A stretch of 64,000 nucleotides of DNA, taken from positions 252,070,219-252,134,218 of the forward strand of contig NC_057804.1 in NCBI RefSeq assembly GCF_018294505.1. Reading direction: 5' to 3'. This document shows positions 20,011 through 31,347 of the stretch, piece after piece. The notes below the pieces were generated by a model. That model was not told the DNA's origin, did not search any database, and saw only the letters and a list, made by a program, of their open reading frames with translations. The position numbers were made by a program, and so were the translations under genes. How positions within the stretch are numbered: position 1 is the stretch's first letter; each line of letters starts with the position of its first letter. This DNA is from Triticum aestivum (taxonomy: Eukaryota; Streptophyta; Magnoliopsida; Poales; Poaceae).

Positions 20011-21253
20011 GCCACGAGGGTGGGGGTATGCTCTACCCCCTGGGCGCGCCCCCCTGCCTCGTGGGCCACCTGGCAGCCCTCCGGTGCCCATCTTATGCTA
20101 TATGAAGTATTTTACCCTGGAAAAAATCATAAGCAAGCTTACGGGATGAAACTCCGCCACCACGAGGCGGAACCTTGGCGGAACCAATCTAGGGCTCCGG
20201 CGGAGCTGTTCTGCCGGGGAAACTTCCCTCCGGGCCCGGGAAATCATCACCATCGTCATCACCAACGATCCTTTTATCGGGAGGGGGTCAATCTCCATCA
20301 ACATCTTCACCAGCACCGTCTCCTCTCAAACCCTACTTCATCTCTTGTATCCAATCTTTGTACCAAAACCTCAGATTGGTACTTGTGGGTTGCTAGTAGT
20401 GTTGATTACTCCTTGTAGTTGATGCTAGTTGGTTTATTTGGTGGAAGATCATATGTTCAGATCCTTAATGCATATTAATAACCCTCTGATTATGAACATG
20501 AATATGCTTTGTGAGTAGTTACGTTTATTCCTGAGGACATGGGTGAAGTCTTGCTATTAGTAGTCATGTGAATTTGGTATTCGTTTGATATTTTGATGAG
20601 ATGTATGTTGTCTCTCCTCTAGTGGTGTTATGTGAACGCCAACTACATGACACTTCACCATTGAATGGGCCTAGAGGAAGGCATTGGGAAGTAATACGTA
20701 GATGATGGGTTGCTAGAGTGACAGAAGCTTAAACCCTAGTTTATAAGTTGCTTCGTAAGGGGCTGATTTGGATCCATATGTTTCATGTTGTGGTTAGGTT
20801 TACCTTAATACTTGTTTTGTAGTTGCGGATGCTTGCAATAGGGGTTAATCATAAGTGGGATTCTTGTCCAAGAAAGGGTAGTACCCAAGCACTGGTCCAC
20901 CCACATATCAAATTATCAAAGTAACAAACGCGAATCATATGAGCATGATGAAAACTAGCTTGACGATAATTCCCATGTGTCATCGGCGGCGCTTTTCTCA
21001 TTATAAGAACTTGTCCAAGCTTGTCCTTTGCTACAAAAAGTATTGGGCCACCTTGCTGCACCTTATTTACTTTGATTGCTTGTTACCCGTTACAAATTAT
21101 CTTATCACAAAACTATTTGTTACCTACAATTTCAGTGCTTGCAGAGAATACCTTACTGAAAACCGCTTGTCATTTCCTTCTGCTCCTCGTTGGGTTCGAC
21201 ACTCTTACTTATCGAAAGGACTACGATAGATCCCCTACACTTGTGGGTCATCA
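20011..21253 (+). repeat. 3' LTR of the Athila-type element, 5'-truncated
   Basis: Matches the LTRs at 35419-36929 and 60554-62070 (opposite strand) from the GCCACGAGGGTGG motif onward, to the end ACACTTGTGGGTCATCA at 21253. The first 290 or so bases are missing. The sequence resembles Sabrina/WHAM-type wheat LTRs from memory. Confidence 0.85.
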
Positions 21254-21258
21254 CTACT
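21254..21258. repeat. Target duplication CTACT, 3' copy
   Basis: Directly follows the LTR end at 21253. Its partner is AGTAG (CTACT on the minus strand) at 36930-36934, next to the 5' LTR start of the Athila element on the other side of the inversion. Confidence 0.75.
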
Positions 21259-21760
21259 CTCCAAAGCTTTGTTGGCACACGGAATCTCAAGGCATGGGGC
21301 TACAAAGGTAACTCCATATGAGCTCATATATGGTCAGGAGGCCATTGTACCAGTGGAAGTGAATTTGAATGCTTTGAGAATAGCCAAACAAAATGATTTA
21401 TCGGCGGTGGAATTTTATAACTTGATGATGAACAATATTGATGAAGTCGCTGATAAACATTTGGCTTCTTTGAAGGCCATAGAAAGAGATATGTTGATGG
21501 TGGCAAGCTTACAATAAGATCAAATTGAAGAGTTTTCAAGTTGGCGATCTTGTGTGGAAGGTGATCCTACCAATTGGTTCGAAAGACAGAAAATTCAGGA
21601 AGTGGTCTCCAAGTTGGGAAGGTCCTTTTATGATTACAAGAGTAGTTCCTGGAAACTCATTTTGGTGGAATTCGTACAAGGGCATTGTTATCTCGAGATC
21701 TCAATGGAAAATATTTAAAGAAGTATCACCCAAGTGTGTGGCAAGAAGTCTAGATAGGTA
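21254..21760 (+). pseudogene. pol: Tat-type integrase C-terminus
   Basis: Reads SRHGATKVTPYELIYGQEAIVP, the conserved integrase region after the catalytic E, then ERDMLMVASL; a frameshift near 21515 leads into FKVGDLVWKV-like text and a stop-ridden tail. It is the missing end of the minus-strand pol at 36930-40177: the Athila element inserted in this gene, and the inversion then carried this piece away. Resembles Tat-lineage integrase. Confidence 0.75.
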
Positions 21761-21958
21761 ACGGTCGATAGATAACTATCATCCTAAGCAAAGACATGGC
21801 CGATAAATAACTATCCCCTTAGCATAAATCATGGCTGATACATAATTATTGCTGTGAGAAATATAAATGGTTGATGGAGTGTTGACATCGTCTTTAGAAC
21901 GAATACATTGCAAATTACTTTTTGGCATGCAAGTTTTGCCGAAAAACAGGGGGGCATG
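21761..21958 (+). other. 3' UTR and polypurine tract of the second Tat-type element
   Basis: Repeats of the type GATAAATAACTATC (21770, 21806 and 21838, degenerate) precede GAAAAACAGGGGGGCATG (about 21941-21958), a polypurine tract directly before the LTR start. Confidence 0.65.
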
Positions 21959-22979
21959 TGTTGACCCCAGGTTTTGGCATGGTGAAAAATATAATTAAGA
22001 AGGCCTCAAATGTAAAAGTGCTCAAAGTGAGAAAGTTTCATATCATCGAAAGGAGAAACTTTGATATTTGGGTCATAGCCATCCGAACTCATCTCTAAGG
22101 CCGAAGTTCTGTTCAAAGTACTGGGATTTTGTATTCAGAACACTGTTTGGCTGATTACGCCCCCAAGATGGCCTCATATGGAAAACTGATCTACACAAAT
22201 TGTCTTGTCTCGTCGAAACAATCGATTTCGATATAAAGATCGTCCCAATCATAGGTTGTATGAAAAAGTTAGAGCCCGCACAACGCGACCCTCCAGTGAG
22301 CAAAATTTGATGCCCAGAAGCAGACACACATGTGAATATGTTTGATGAGCTGTGTGAATAATTAGCTGTTTTGCGTGAGCGATTTGGCCCTGAAGATGGC
22401 CTCAAATAAAAAAATGTTCAACATGCAAGTTGTCCATATTGTTGAAACGGTTAAGATTTCTTTTGGGCTCGCTTTCATCTGATGTCGTTTACTTCCTCAA
22501 ACATGACCCGCAAGGTGCAGCCAGGTTGTAAACAGAACGGTTTTGGAAACTTCAGATTCCGAGTTGGACCCAAACTAGGGTTATTGACGTGAATTATAAT
22601 TTTTCCATGCACGGGAAGTCCAGCCACCTATTATATACATGAGGGGTGATAGCCGATTGACAACACAACACACAATCGCAAAAACCCATCTACAAACTTT
22701 CATCTCCTACCCTACTTTTCTGCTTCTCGTTCATCAGTGTTCTTCGCTTCAGAGAGCTTTGATCTACGAAGTCCTAGGGGCAGGTGAACTGACCTAGGGC
22801 AGCCCATTACTGTCGTGCGTCCTGACGGGGTCCCTCCCGGCTACATGGGGTTTCGGGTCTTCAAAAGCGTTCGCCGGATTGTCTTGTGTATCGCGCTTCT
22901 GGTGAGCCTCCTTCGGCGTCGTGTCTTGCGTATCACGCTCAACACTGAGGGTACATGGTGACGTGTTCATGTGCATATA
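21959..22979 (+). repeat. 3' LTR of the second Tat-type element (1021 bp)
   Basis: Starts TGTTGACCCCAGG. It is homologous over its length to the minus-strand 5' LTR at 52073-53061, with a TATA box (CTATTATATACA, 22629-22640). It ends GTGCATATA, degenerate from the expected CA end. It is followed by ATGGG (22980-22984), which matches the flank of the 5' LTR. Confidence 0.85.
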
Positions 22980-22984
22980 ATGGG
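22980..22984. repeat. Target duplication ATGGG, 3' copy
   Basis: Its partner is CCCAT (ATGGG on the minus strand) at 53062-53066, directly outside the 5' LTR. The match holds only if the segment 17003-32424 is turned back. Confidence 0.7.
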
Positions 22985-23220
22985 GAAAATTGTGTGTGAT
23001 GTACCTGCGAACGGAAACGTTTTCCTTGGAGTGACTGTGTGGGATGTATATACGAATGGAAACGTACTTCTTGGATTGACTGTGTGGGATGTACATACTA
23101 ACGGAAATGTATTCCTTGGATTGACTGGGTGGAATGTACATACGAACGGAAATATTTAGCCGGGACTGATTGTGTGGGATGTACTTACGACTGGAAACAA
23201 TTTGGCATGTGTATAATCGT
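22985..23220 (+). repeat. Five 45-bp tandem repeats in CACTA-like DNA
   Basis: Units of the type GTGTGGGATGTACATACGAA, then CGGAAA, CCTTGGA and TTGACT, start near 22991, 23036, 23081, 23126 and 23171. They are typical of the subterminal arrays of DNA transposons. The flanking host at 53062-53218 has the same GTGTGTGATG flavour, consistent with both being one disrupted transposon. A frame through the array is a translation artefact. Confidence 0.75.
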
Positions 23221-23435
23221 ATTTTTTAATACAACTGTACGTATAATCACATTTGATCGCTCGGCCGTCGCACACGACCTCATTTCGCCGAGCATGTGTG
23301 GCCGGAGGGCGTAGCTCTGACGGTTTCTGGGTCGTGTAGGAAGGACTCCCTATCACCCACACTCACTTGGCGATGGTTCCAAATGTCGACGTAGGAAGGG
23401 GTTAAAAATTGTTTGTATAGCACCTCGCTATACCA
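23221..23435. other. Unassigned spacer
   Basis: Contains TATAATCGTA-type AT-rich sequence and a TCGCTCGGCCGTCGCACACGA segment near 23250. I see no gene or clear repeat end here; the left boundary of the next element must lie within it. Confidence 0.4.
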
Positions 23436-26395
23436 GTGGTTGCCACAAGGTCATCAACACCTATGCATCTTGCTACATGTCAACGGACTGTTGGTTTCTC
23501 AATTGCCTTAGGGGCATCTGCAACTTCCTCAGCCTATCCACATTCCTCAAGTCATCCAACACTGCAGAAGGTAAAGGCCACCACTGGACACGGAAAGAGG
23601 CGAAGTCTTCACAAGAAGCAAGTTTCTTTCAAAGAACTATCTAATGATGATGAAGCTGATGATGATGGACTTGCTGAAATCATCAGAGACAGTCAACAAA
23701 GGGTTGTAAGAGCCAAAGGCAGCTCTGTTCCTCTTATGTTGGATCCAAGGAAAATCCTCGACTTCATCGATATTTGGCATAAGGATCCAAAATACTCCTC
23801 TTCTTGACCTGATTCTGACTCCTGGTCAAAGGCACATGCTGACTGCCTTCATATGCGAAGAAAAGTGGAAGTGGAAATTTGAGAAGGCCAGAAGAGTCAA
23901 GAAGGACCAGTACAAGACAGAGCACTTTCTGAGGAATAATGTTCTGACCTTGTCTCCTAAAAACTTGTGTCTGTGCAACAAGAAATCAAAGGCCTTAGTG
24001 AAAGATTTGACCGCTATCATGTTGATTGTCTAGGTACCAAGGTCAGATTTGTCAACATTGCCAACAAGACCATCAAGGACCACAACGCAAGTGTTTCTAC
24101 TTAATCTCAACCACAAATTCCTCAGGCTGAAACATCTGCTTAGCCTGCTAAAGAATCTACAAGCGCAGCTGAAGAAATTCAGGCTGCTGGAGCATCTACC
24201 AGGGCAGCTGAAGAAATTACTGCTCCTGAAGATACTACAGGGCAACACCCATTGTTGTGCCTGAAAAACAACCGAGGCCAATTGAAGAATCTGCTGAGCC
24301 TGAAGAATCCGAAAACACAACGGCGACTGCATCAGTCGTGCCTGAAGAGACTGCACCAACTTCATCCTCTGCTCCTCCTGCAAAATATTCAAGGGTGAAG
24401 AAAATCACACTTCCTTCTGCATCCAAAGTGAAGAAAACAAAGGCTACAGAGAACAAAGCCGCAAAGAAAAGGAAAGCATCAACATCTGCAGAATCCTCAG
24501 CTCCCAAGAAATTGAGGATTTTGACAAGTTCCTAAAGTGAACAAATCGATGCAATCCCCATTTTATGTTGTGCCATCAAAGGATATTGTTCCATATGGTG
24601 AAGACTATGTCATTTGAGACGATGAAAATGATGAAGAAAATCATTCTGCTACTTCCTTGGAGCAGATTGATAAAGGAATAGAGATGGAAGTTGTTGCTTC
24701 AACTCCACTACTATCATTGCCCCGGCCTCAGTTCACAGCTAAAGAGGTTGGCGTTGAAGAAATTGATGTGGATATGGACATTTGTTCAACCACTCTAGTT
24801 CTCAATGATGAATGTTGAGAAACTCTTCACCCAAATTGACCAGTCGCCACACCTTTGACTAGATCTCAATGATGATATGCAGACGGAAGAAATATTGACT
24901 AGATCTCAAGGATGTCAAACTTGACTCAAGTCCATTCCTGAAGAAACTCCAGCTACATCAGCTAAAGAAATAGAGACCTAGACTGCTACTGACGAAACTG
25001 CCACTTCAATTCATCAATCTGTTGCTCCTGAAGCCGTGCCTCAAGAGGTTGTGATGCCTATTACTTCAAATCTTCAGCCGAAGCCTCAAAATCCTTACTC
25101 TGGCACGAAGAGGTAGAAATTCAACAATGCCAATTTCTTCAGTGATGAAAATCCCTATGACTCAGCAAGATTAAGACGCAAGAGGTTCTGGACTGTGAGT
25201 CGGGTGAATTTCTATGGCTCAGTTCTGTTTGTGAAGGAAAAAGTCTTGCAACATCGGTAAATTCCTCATGTGGATATGTAGTCTATTCCATACTTTACTC
25301 TAGTTCTGAATGTTCTTCACGAAGTTGGACTCCTCAACGTTTTTGCCGACAAATGAGATTGGAATGTAGAGCTATTTCTTCAATTCTATGCAACCTTACA
25401 TATTTCTGGAAATGTCTCAGACATCAACTCATGGGTACTAGACTGGATGACTGATAACACTCACTTCAAAGTTCCAGCAACTGAATTGCTTCATGTTATT
25501 CCAGTTAATCCTCCCTCAGAAGGTACAAGGCTCATTTATGAGGAACCTGAACTTCCAAATCATCTCATGCAAGTGTTGATGAAGCCTTTGCATCCAGGCC
25601 AAGCTCCAAGAACCACCTTACATGTGAAGGATTTGTTATGTGCCCAGGATAGTCTACCGCATTCTAACCAAAACCCTCAGTCTGATTAAAAGCCACAATT
25701 CCGCAGAAGAAGAAGTTGTTGGCATCATGAAGAATCTAATATTTAACATCATTGAAGGAATACCAATAAACTATCATGATTTCTTCATGAGGACTTTGGC
25801 CAATGTTGCACTATCGCCGTTTGACTTAAAGCCTTATGCTCCCTGGATTATGAGGTTCATCAGAACCAGGTCTTCAATTCCATACAATGCTGACTTTCAG
25901 AATCATTTTAGTTTTCTGCCGCCGATTGAAGTCCTCAAAAAGACAATTTCCTCAGTTGATGAAAAAGTAAAAGTTGTTGTCATCGATGAAGGCACTCGTC
26001 CATTGGATGGCCAATTTCATAAGGCTGCATCTTACTCCACCAATGATGACTCTACCACATAGGACTCAGCTGGAAAAGGCACATGGCAAAATGCTCAAGC
26101 CACTGCCCCACGTGTGATGACTGATCACGAGCTTGTTCTATGTCTTCACCAGAAAGTCGATCGCAATCACAAGTTGGTCAAGCGTCAATTTGGCTTAATT
26201 CTTCAGAACATGATTGTCACGAAGAACACTTTGAAGAAGAATCACTACAATGTGCATGAAATCATCAATCGTACTTGGGCCATACTTTCACATCTTTATA
26301 CAGATGAAGACCTCAAGTAAATGGACTTTCAGCAGAGCTTTGACTGGTCACATCCTCTTTCAAAGAAATTCAAGAAAGTCAAAGTTCCTTAGATG
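23436..26395 (+). pseudogene. Decayed TE polyprotein, possibly gag-like
   Basis: A frame broken by many stops and shifts. It begins MVATRSSTPMHL, then a basic-acidic linker (KKQVSFKELSNDDEADDD) and LDPRKILDFIDIW. A Pro/Ala/Thr/Lys-rich low-complexity region covers about 24100-24530. It continues through FYGSVLFVKEKV, WVLDWMTDNTHFKVPATELLHV, ILTKTLSLIKSHNS and RFIRTRSSIPYNADFQ, to a charged end near 26390. The layout (low-complexity linker, then a 200-300 residue globular region) resembles uncharacterised plant TE proteins often filed as putative plant transposon protein. No RT or integrase. It probably belongs to the element whose 3' LTR starts at 27042. Confidence 0.5.
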
Positions 26396-27041
26396 GTCAC
26401 TACTTCATTTTCTTCATCGCGTGTGATGGATGAAGCTGAGGATCTCGACGACATTGCGGTATAGGCCCTACACTGACAAACGTCCCTAACAACGCTGGCG
26501 CACTCCACCAACCTCAAGCTGATATTCTTCAGGGGCGTTAGTCCTCATTTTTCGTCCCATTTGGTCACTTGATGACAAATGGGGAGAAATTTAGTTAGTC
26601 TTCAAGAGGGTCTCTATATCAGGGTTGTTTTTGTTTAAGTTACAACTCTTGCTCTTTTGAAGTGTTTGTTTGTAGAGTTGGAAACTTAAGTTCGATGGTG
26701 GTCTGACACTTTTAAACTGCTTTCTGCATGCTTATTTCCTCAACTTCCTTAATGCACGCATGTTGAATTTCGTCAGACACCATTTTCCATCGAGCATTTG
26801 AAATTCTTCATACTATTGTTAACTGCGTGAATGGATTACAAGATATAGGGGGAGATCTCCATGATTTTATCCTACCATGTGCATTTGCAGGCCAAAGCAA
26901 ATTCCTCAAATATGCACATCTTCGGAAGGAGTTCTTCTATATCTTGTAATTAAATTCCTGAAAATCAGTATTTACACTTCATATGTTTATCCCTGTTGAA
27001 AAGTTAACCTATTCGTCATCAATCACCAAAAAGAGGGAGAT
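26396..27041 (+). other. 3' UTR and polypurine tract before the Maximus-like LTR
   Basis: No coding potential. ACAAATGGGGAGAAATT (26577) and ATAGGGGGAGATCT (26845) are extra purine tracts; the functional-looking one is AAAAAGAGGGAGATT at 27028-27042, abutting the LTR. Confidence 0.6.
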
Positions 27042-28402
27042 TGTAAGTGCATCTAGTGCCCCTTAGTGATTTTGGTGTATTGAAGACTTATAGGTTAAGG
27101 GACTAATGTGTTTGTGAGTGTACACATGTCTTATAAGTCTCTGAGCAGTTTGATATATCCGATGAATGTCGACCCGTAAAAATGAATGTCTTCAACTGAT
27201 GACTTTGTGGTTTCCTTGAAGACTTTGAAAAGGAGGGAATTAGTGTGACCTTGAAGATATTGATGCGAGGACTATGAAGCTTGAAGACTTCTGTTTTGTA
27301 GTTTAATTTCCTTCTTTTGAGTCATAGGAAACACCGTACTATTAAAGTGAGTTGAGGTAATACTAATGAAAAATTTCCAAGTGATGCTCACCTCAAAGCC
27401 TATACAATACCCAATCCTTGGAGGGAAGCCTTTTTGAAATCTCTTGCACTTTAGTAAATTTCTTCAGTGATAGAGACGAAGTTCTTCTGGTCTCTAAGAA
27501 ATTTGTTCTAACTGGGAGTTAGGAGTTCTCCAGTGTGAATTGCCTATAGTGATGAACATGATAGCCCTGAGGAATTTCATGGTTCGAATTTCTGACCGTT
27601 GTTGTGCTTTGCGCCAGCTATCCAAAATATCTTATCCATCCAACAGGCATATCGTTAGGGGCATTTATGTCTTTTCATGTCAGGGTGCTCCCTGGCTATA
27701 TATAGCCGCCCCACTCAACCACTAGTTGGTTGGCTGCTTAGAGAGAAATTCACACTTGTCATTTAGAGCAACCCATCCTCCGAGGACTTTGAGAGAAAAT
27801 CATCAGTGAGGAAAAACCCAAAACCCCAACACCTAAAACCCAAAGTGATTTAATGCATCACTGAAGAGATTGTTTCTATGTGGAGCTGACACTTTTTACC
27901 TTTGAAGACTATGCAACTTCCAGATGGTTAGGCGTCAAGGTCTAGAGCATCCAAGAGGAATTATGGATCACCGGGTGACCGAGCTTGTGAAGGTTTTGAA
28001 GTCACCTTGAAGACATACAACGAGTGATTGGGCGAGGTCTGTGTGACCTTAGCTCAAGGAGAATATGGTAAGAACTGTGTGTCCTGACACTGTGTGTCCT
28101 TTGGTTTAAATGCCAATCTGCTCCAACCAGACATACAACTGTCACAGCGGTTAGAACTGGTCTACCAAATCACTGTCTTCACCGAGCTACTGGTTCTATT
28201 TCCTCAATCCTTTTATTTCCTCATTTACTTGTTGATAAAATTGATCGTTACTGTTTGAAGAATTTGACTAAAGACTTTCTCAATTTCCTCAACCCTATTT
28301 CTTCAGTCTCCTTGTCTTCTGCCTGCTTATCCTATTTACATGCTACTTGTGCTTTGTATATGTTTAATTTCATCATGATGACTATGCTACTTCCTTGTTA
28401 TG
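27042..28402 (+). repeat. 3' LTR, Maximus-like, 3'-truncated
   Basis: Starts TGTAAGTGCATCTAGTGCC, the start I remember for Maximus-type (Sirevirus) wheat LTRs. It has a TATA box CTATATATAG at 27696-27705. It is interrupted at 28403 by an inserted LTR end and its own CA end is not found in the window. Confidence 0.65.
27696..27705 (+). promoter_or_regulatory. TATA box in the Maximus-like LTR
   Basis: CTATATATAG, about 650 bp into the LTR, followed by CCGCCCCACTCAACC; the position is typical for the U3-R border. Confidence 0.5.
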
Positions 28403-28466
28403 TGATGACCCACAAGTATAGGGGATCTATTGTAGTCCTTTCGATAAGTAAGAGTGTCGAACCCAA
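28403..28466 (-). repeat. Fragment of an Athila-type LTR end (64 bp)
   Basis: TGATGACCCACAAGTATAGG and onward to TCGAACCCAAC, identical in layout to the LTR ends at 35419 and 60554. The rest of this LTR is missing; a CACTA end starts at 28467. Confidence 0.75.
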
Positions 28467-28849
28467 CACTACTAGGAAAAGGCTTATACATAGAAGTTTA
28501 CCAGTAGTGTGTGTTTAGGATACCACGCTACTGATAAGTACCAGAAGCGTTTGTTGTTAAGCGTGCTTCTGGTACATCTTAGCAGTAGCATGGGTTTCCT
28601 GTGGGAACGCTACTAGTAAATTAGCATCACCACACCCCTCGGCCAAAAAATAGTAGCAGCGTTGGTACTCTAACCAGCGCTACTGTTAAGAAAATAGCAG
28701 TAGCGCCTGTACACCTAGACGCGCTACTACTACTTCTTCTATGTGTAAGCTCTTACCAGTAGCGTGGATTTTGGACAAGCGCTATAGCTAGTGTTACTTA
28801 CCAGTAGATATTTTGGCTGGCACACATAGCAGTAGCGCGCTTTGGTGCC
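28467..28849 (+). mobile_element. CACTA transposon end, truncated
   Basis: Starts CACTACTAGGAAAAGGC at the junction with the LTR fragment. It then contains many subterminal motifs of the AGTAGCG / CGCTACT type in both orientations (for example 28547, 28603, 28655, 28696, 28760 and 28831), as expected for the region bound by the CACTA transposase complex. It is cut off at 28850 by an LTR that starts TGATACGTC; the opposite TAGTG end is absent. Confidence 0.75.
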
Positions 28850-29942
28850 TGATACGTCTCCAACTTATCTATATTTTTTTATTGTTCCATGCTATTATAT
28901 TATCTGTTTTGGATGTTTTATGTGCTTTATTATACACTTTTATATTATTTTTGGGACTAACCTATTAACCGGAGGCCCAGCCCAAATTGTTGTTTTTTTT
29001 GCCTATTTCAGTGTTTCACATAAAAGGAATATCAAACGGAGTCCAAACAGAATGAAACCTTCGGGAGAGTTATTTTTGGAACAAACGCAATCCAGGACAC
29101 TTGTAGTGGATGTAAAGAAAGAAACAAGGAAGCCACGAGGCAGGGAGGCGCACCTAGGGGGGTAGGCGCGCCCCCCACCCTCGTGGCTCCCCTGACCGAC
29201 TTCCTTCGCCTATATATACTCATATACCCTAAAAACATCCAGGAGCACCAAGAAACCCTATTTCCACCGCCGCAACCTTCTGTACCCATGAGATCCCATC
29301 TTGGGGCCTTTTCCGGTGCTCCGCCGGAGGGGGAATCAATCACGGAGGGCTTCTACATCAACACAATAGCCTCTCCGATGAAGTGTGAGTAGTTTACCAT
29401 AGACCTTCGGGTCCATAGTTATTAGCTAGATGGCTTCTTCTCTCTCTTTGGATCTCAATACAAAGTTCTCCTTGATCTTCTTGGAGATCTATTTGATGTA
29501 ATTCTTTTTGCATTGTGTTTGTCGAGATCCGATGAATTGTGGGTTTATGATCAAGATTATCTATGAACAATATTTGAATCTCCTCTGAATACTTTTATGT
29601 ATGATTTGTTATCTTTGCAAGTCTCTTCGAATTATCAGTTTGATTTGGCCTACTAGATTGATCTTTCTTTCAATGGGAGAAGCTCTTAGCTTTGGGTTCA
29701 ATCTTGTGGTGTCCTTTCCTAGTGACAGCAGGGGCAGCAAGGCACGTATTGTATTGTTGCCATCAAGGATAAAAAGATGGGGTTTATATCATATTTCTTG
29801 AGTTTATCCCTCTCCATCATGTCATCTTGCCTAATGCGTTGCTCTGTTCTTATGAACTTAATACTCTAGATGCATGCTGGATAGTGGTCGATCTGTGGAG
29901 TAATAGTAGTAGATGTAGAATCGTTTCGATCTACTTGTCGCT
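28850..29942 (+). repeat. Partial LTR, Sabrina-like, 3'-truncated
   Basis: Starts TGATACGTCTCCAAC, followed by the T-rich start and the GGGACTAACCTATTAACC text I associate with Sabrina-type LTRs. TATA box at 29211-29219 (TATATATAC). Contains the CACGAGG-GCGCGCC dyad (about 29133-29189). It is broken at about 29942 by another LTR. Confidence 0.7.
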
Positions 29943-30357
29943 ATCGGTGTTCTGGGAATGAGGGTCCCCAGACTTGCCTACCTGCGGCCCGCGGCGTAGC
30001 TCCAACAGTGACCCAGTACGGCCCGTCTTCGTCAACCAACGCTCAAGACCCTCGCGAGGCGGACGACACAAGGCCTCCTCAGGAGCGGCCTCACCAGGCA
30101 GGCTTGCGAGGGGGCAGAGAGATCAAGGCAAGGGGTACCTCGTAAGGTTCCCGTGACGCAAGCCATAATGACCAAGGCCAGGCAGGCGCCAGGCGGGCGC
30201 CAGTGCGCGTAGTGTCCTCGTTTCCACTTTGGTGCTAAGGGGGCAAGCGTAGGCGCGGAGTACCGAGGCATCTGGCAAAGGTTTCCATATCGGTGCAACA
30301 AGACCAAGACCAGTAGGACGGTAGGACGGAGGTCATCGTGGAGCCCAAGACGGCGTC
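29943..30357 (+). repeat. Partial LTR, same family as 59551-60429
   Basis: TTCTGGGAATGAGGGTCCCC, then CAGACTTGCC, the palindrome-like CTCGCGAGG and CCGTGACGCAAGCC, parallels 59560-59990 throughout. It ends near GGCGTCAC at 30357, so only about the first half of the LTR remains. Confidence 0.75.
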
Positions 30358-31331
30358 ACAAAGAATCAGATGTGAGTATCGGTACTCAATCAGAGGGAGA
30401 AAGAATGCAAAGGCATCGGTTTATAAAACATATGAATAATCTGAAGCTTAATTACAAAGCAATTATGATCTCCAAAATGGGGGATCATAAGCAAATGCTA
30501 TGATCAAAGGATGAGTGAGCCGAATATAGTTACATGGGCAATTAATCAAGGTTTGATTGGCCGAGTACCAGCTCATGTACGGAGCGACGTCTGAGCCGGA
30601 AAGATGAATTCTAGGACATTATTGAGGATTGCGAGCATTCACAACATATTGAATCAACGAACTCAAACGACAATGACAAGGGATACCAATCTGATTACGA
30701 GACTTATGGGATTAACCATAATGCAAGCAAGCAAGAAATTCAAGAGCAATAGGATGCTCAAGATTTTCAGAAGTTCAAATAGTATTTCAAAGAATTTTGT
30801 GAATTACTTGAATCAACTGGGATGAGCGGATACTCGATAATTGCGAGAAATTATTCGTAAGGGTATTCAGGTGGCAAAGAACTGTAAGGCAGTAGGCACA
30901 AAGTATTCTCGGGGTATCTTTTAATAACAAGATCGACTATGAATAAAAGTAAGAACGATATGTGTAAGTATTTATCCATAGGGATATTTTGGTGGTAGGG
31001 AATCTCAAAAGCAACGGGCACAAGGTCTCGAGAGAATATCAGAGAGTATCTTCAAAATCTTCTGGTGCAGTCAGCAATCATCTGGACTGAAGGGGCTCTC
31101 CGAGAGAAAGTATTTTTGAGAACCTAAAATTAGATTTTAGTAAATCCATTAATTAAACCCGAATAAGAGAGAGATCAGAGTACCAGAGTATAGGCCGAGG
31201 AATAAAAAGATCCTAATACTACCCAATGGCAGCGTGGGCCCGTAAGCCACACATCCATGTTAGTAAAAGTTTTCAGTGACTAGACTCAACTTCGGCCAAG
31301 GAGTTTGGAAGGGGGATTCCTACAGGTAGTT
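30358..31331 (-). other. Leader of the TGTGACGCCC-type element
   Basis: On the minus strand this follows the LTR and primer site. It is purine-rich on the + strand, without coding potential, with irregular repeats (GAGAATATC, GTATCTTC, GATATTTTGG). No gag is seen before the sequence is cut off at 30357. Confidence 0.5.
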
Positions 31332-31332
31332 G

Positions 31333-31344
31333 GCTCTGATACCA
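31333..31344 (-). other. Primer-binding site, initiator tRNA-Met type
   Basis: TGGTATCAGAGC on the minus strand, three bases after the LTR end (TGTGACG read on +, 31348). Confirms that 31348 is a true LTR terminus and that the element is read on the minus strand. Confidence 0.85.
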
Positions 31345-31347
31345 ACT

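Noticed and set aside
20011..21253. Firm naming of LTR families (Sabrina, WHAM, Fatima, Maximus)
   Set aside because: These are resemblances from memory; without a TREP or similar search I cannot confirm them, so they are given only as likenesses.
22985..23220. Repeat array considered as CRISPR
   Set aside because: Units are contiguous with no unique spacers, the DNA is plant TE sequence, and eukaryotic nuclear genomes have no CRISPR arrays.
23836..24392. Minus-strand ORFs within the Maximus-linked region
   Set aside because: Composition mirrors the Lys/Glu-rich + strand frame; the + strand reading explains the region better.
30358..31331. tRNA or small RNA genes in non-coding stretches
   Set aside because: I looked for A/B-box and cloverleaf-like sequence and found none. 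The tRNA-like matches in the window are primer-binding sites only.
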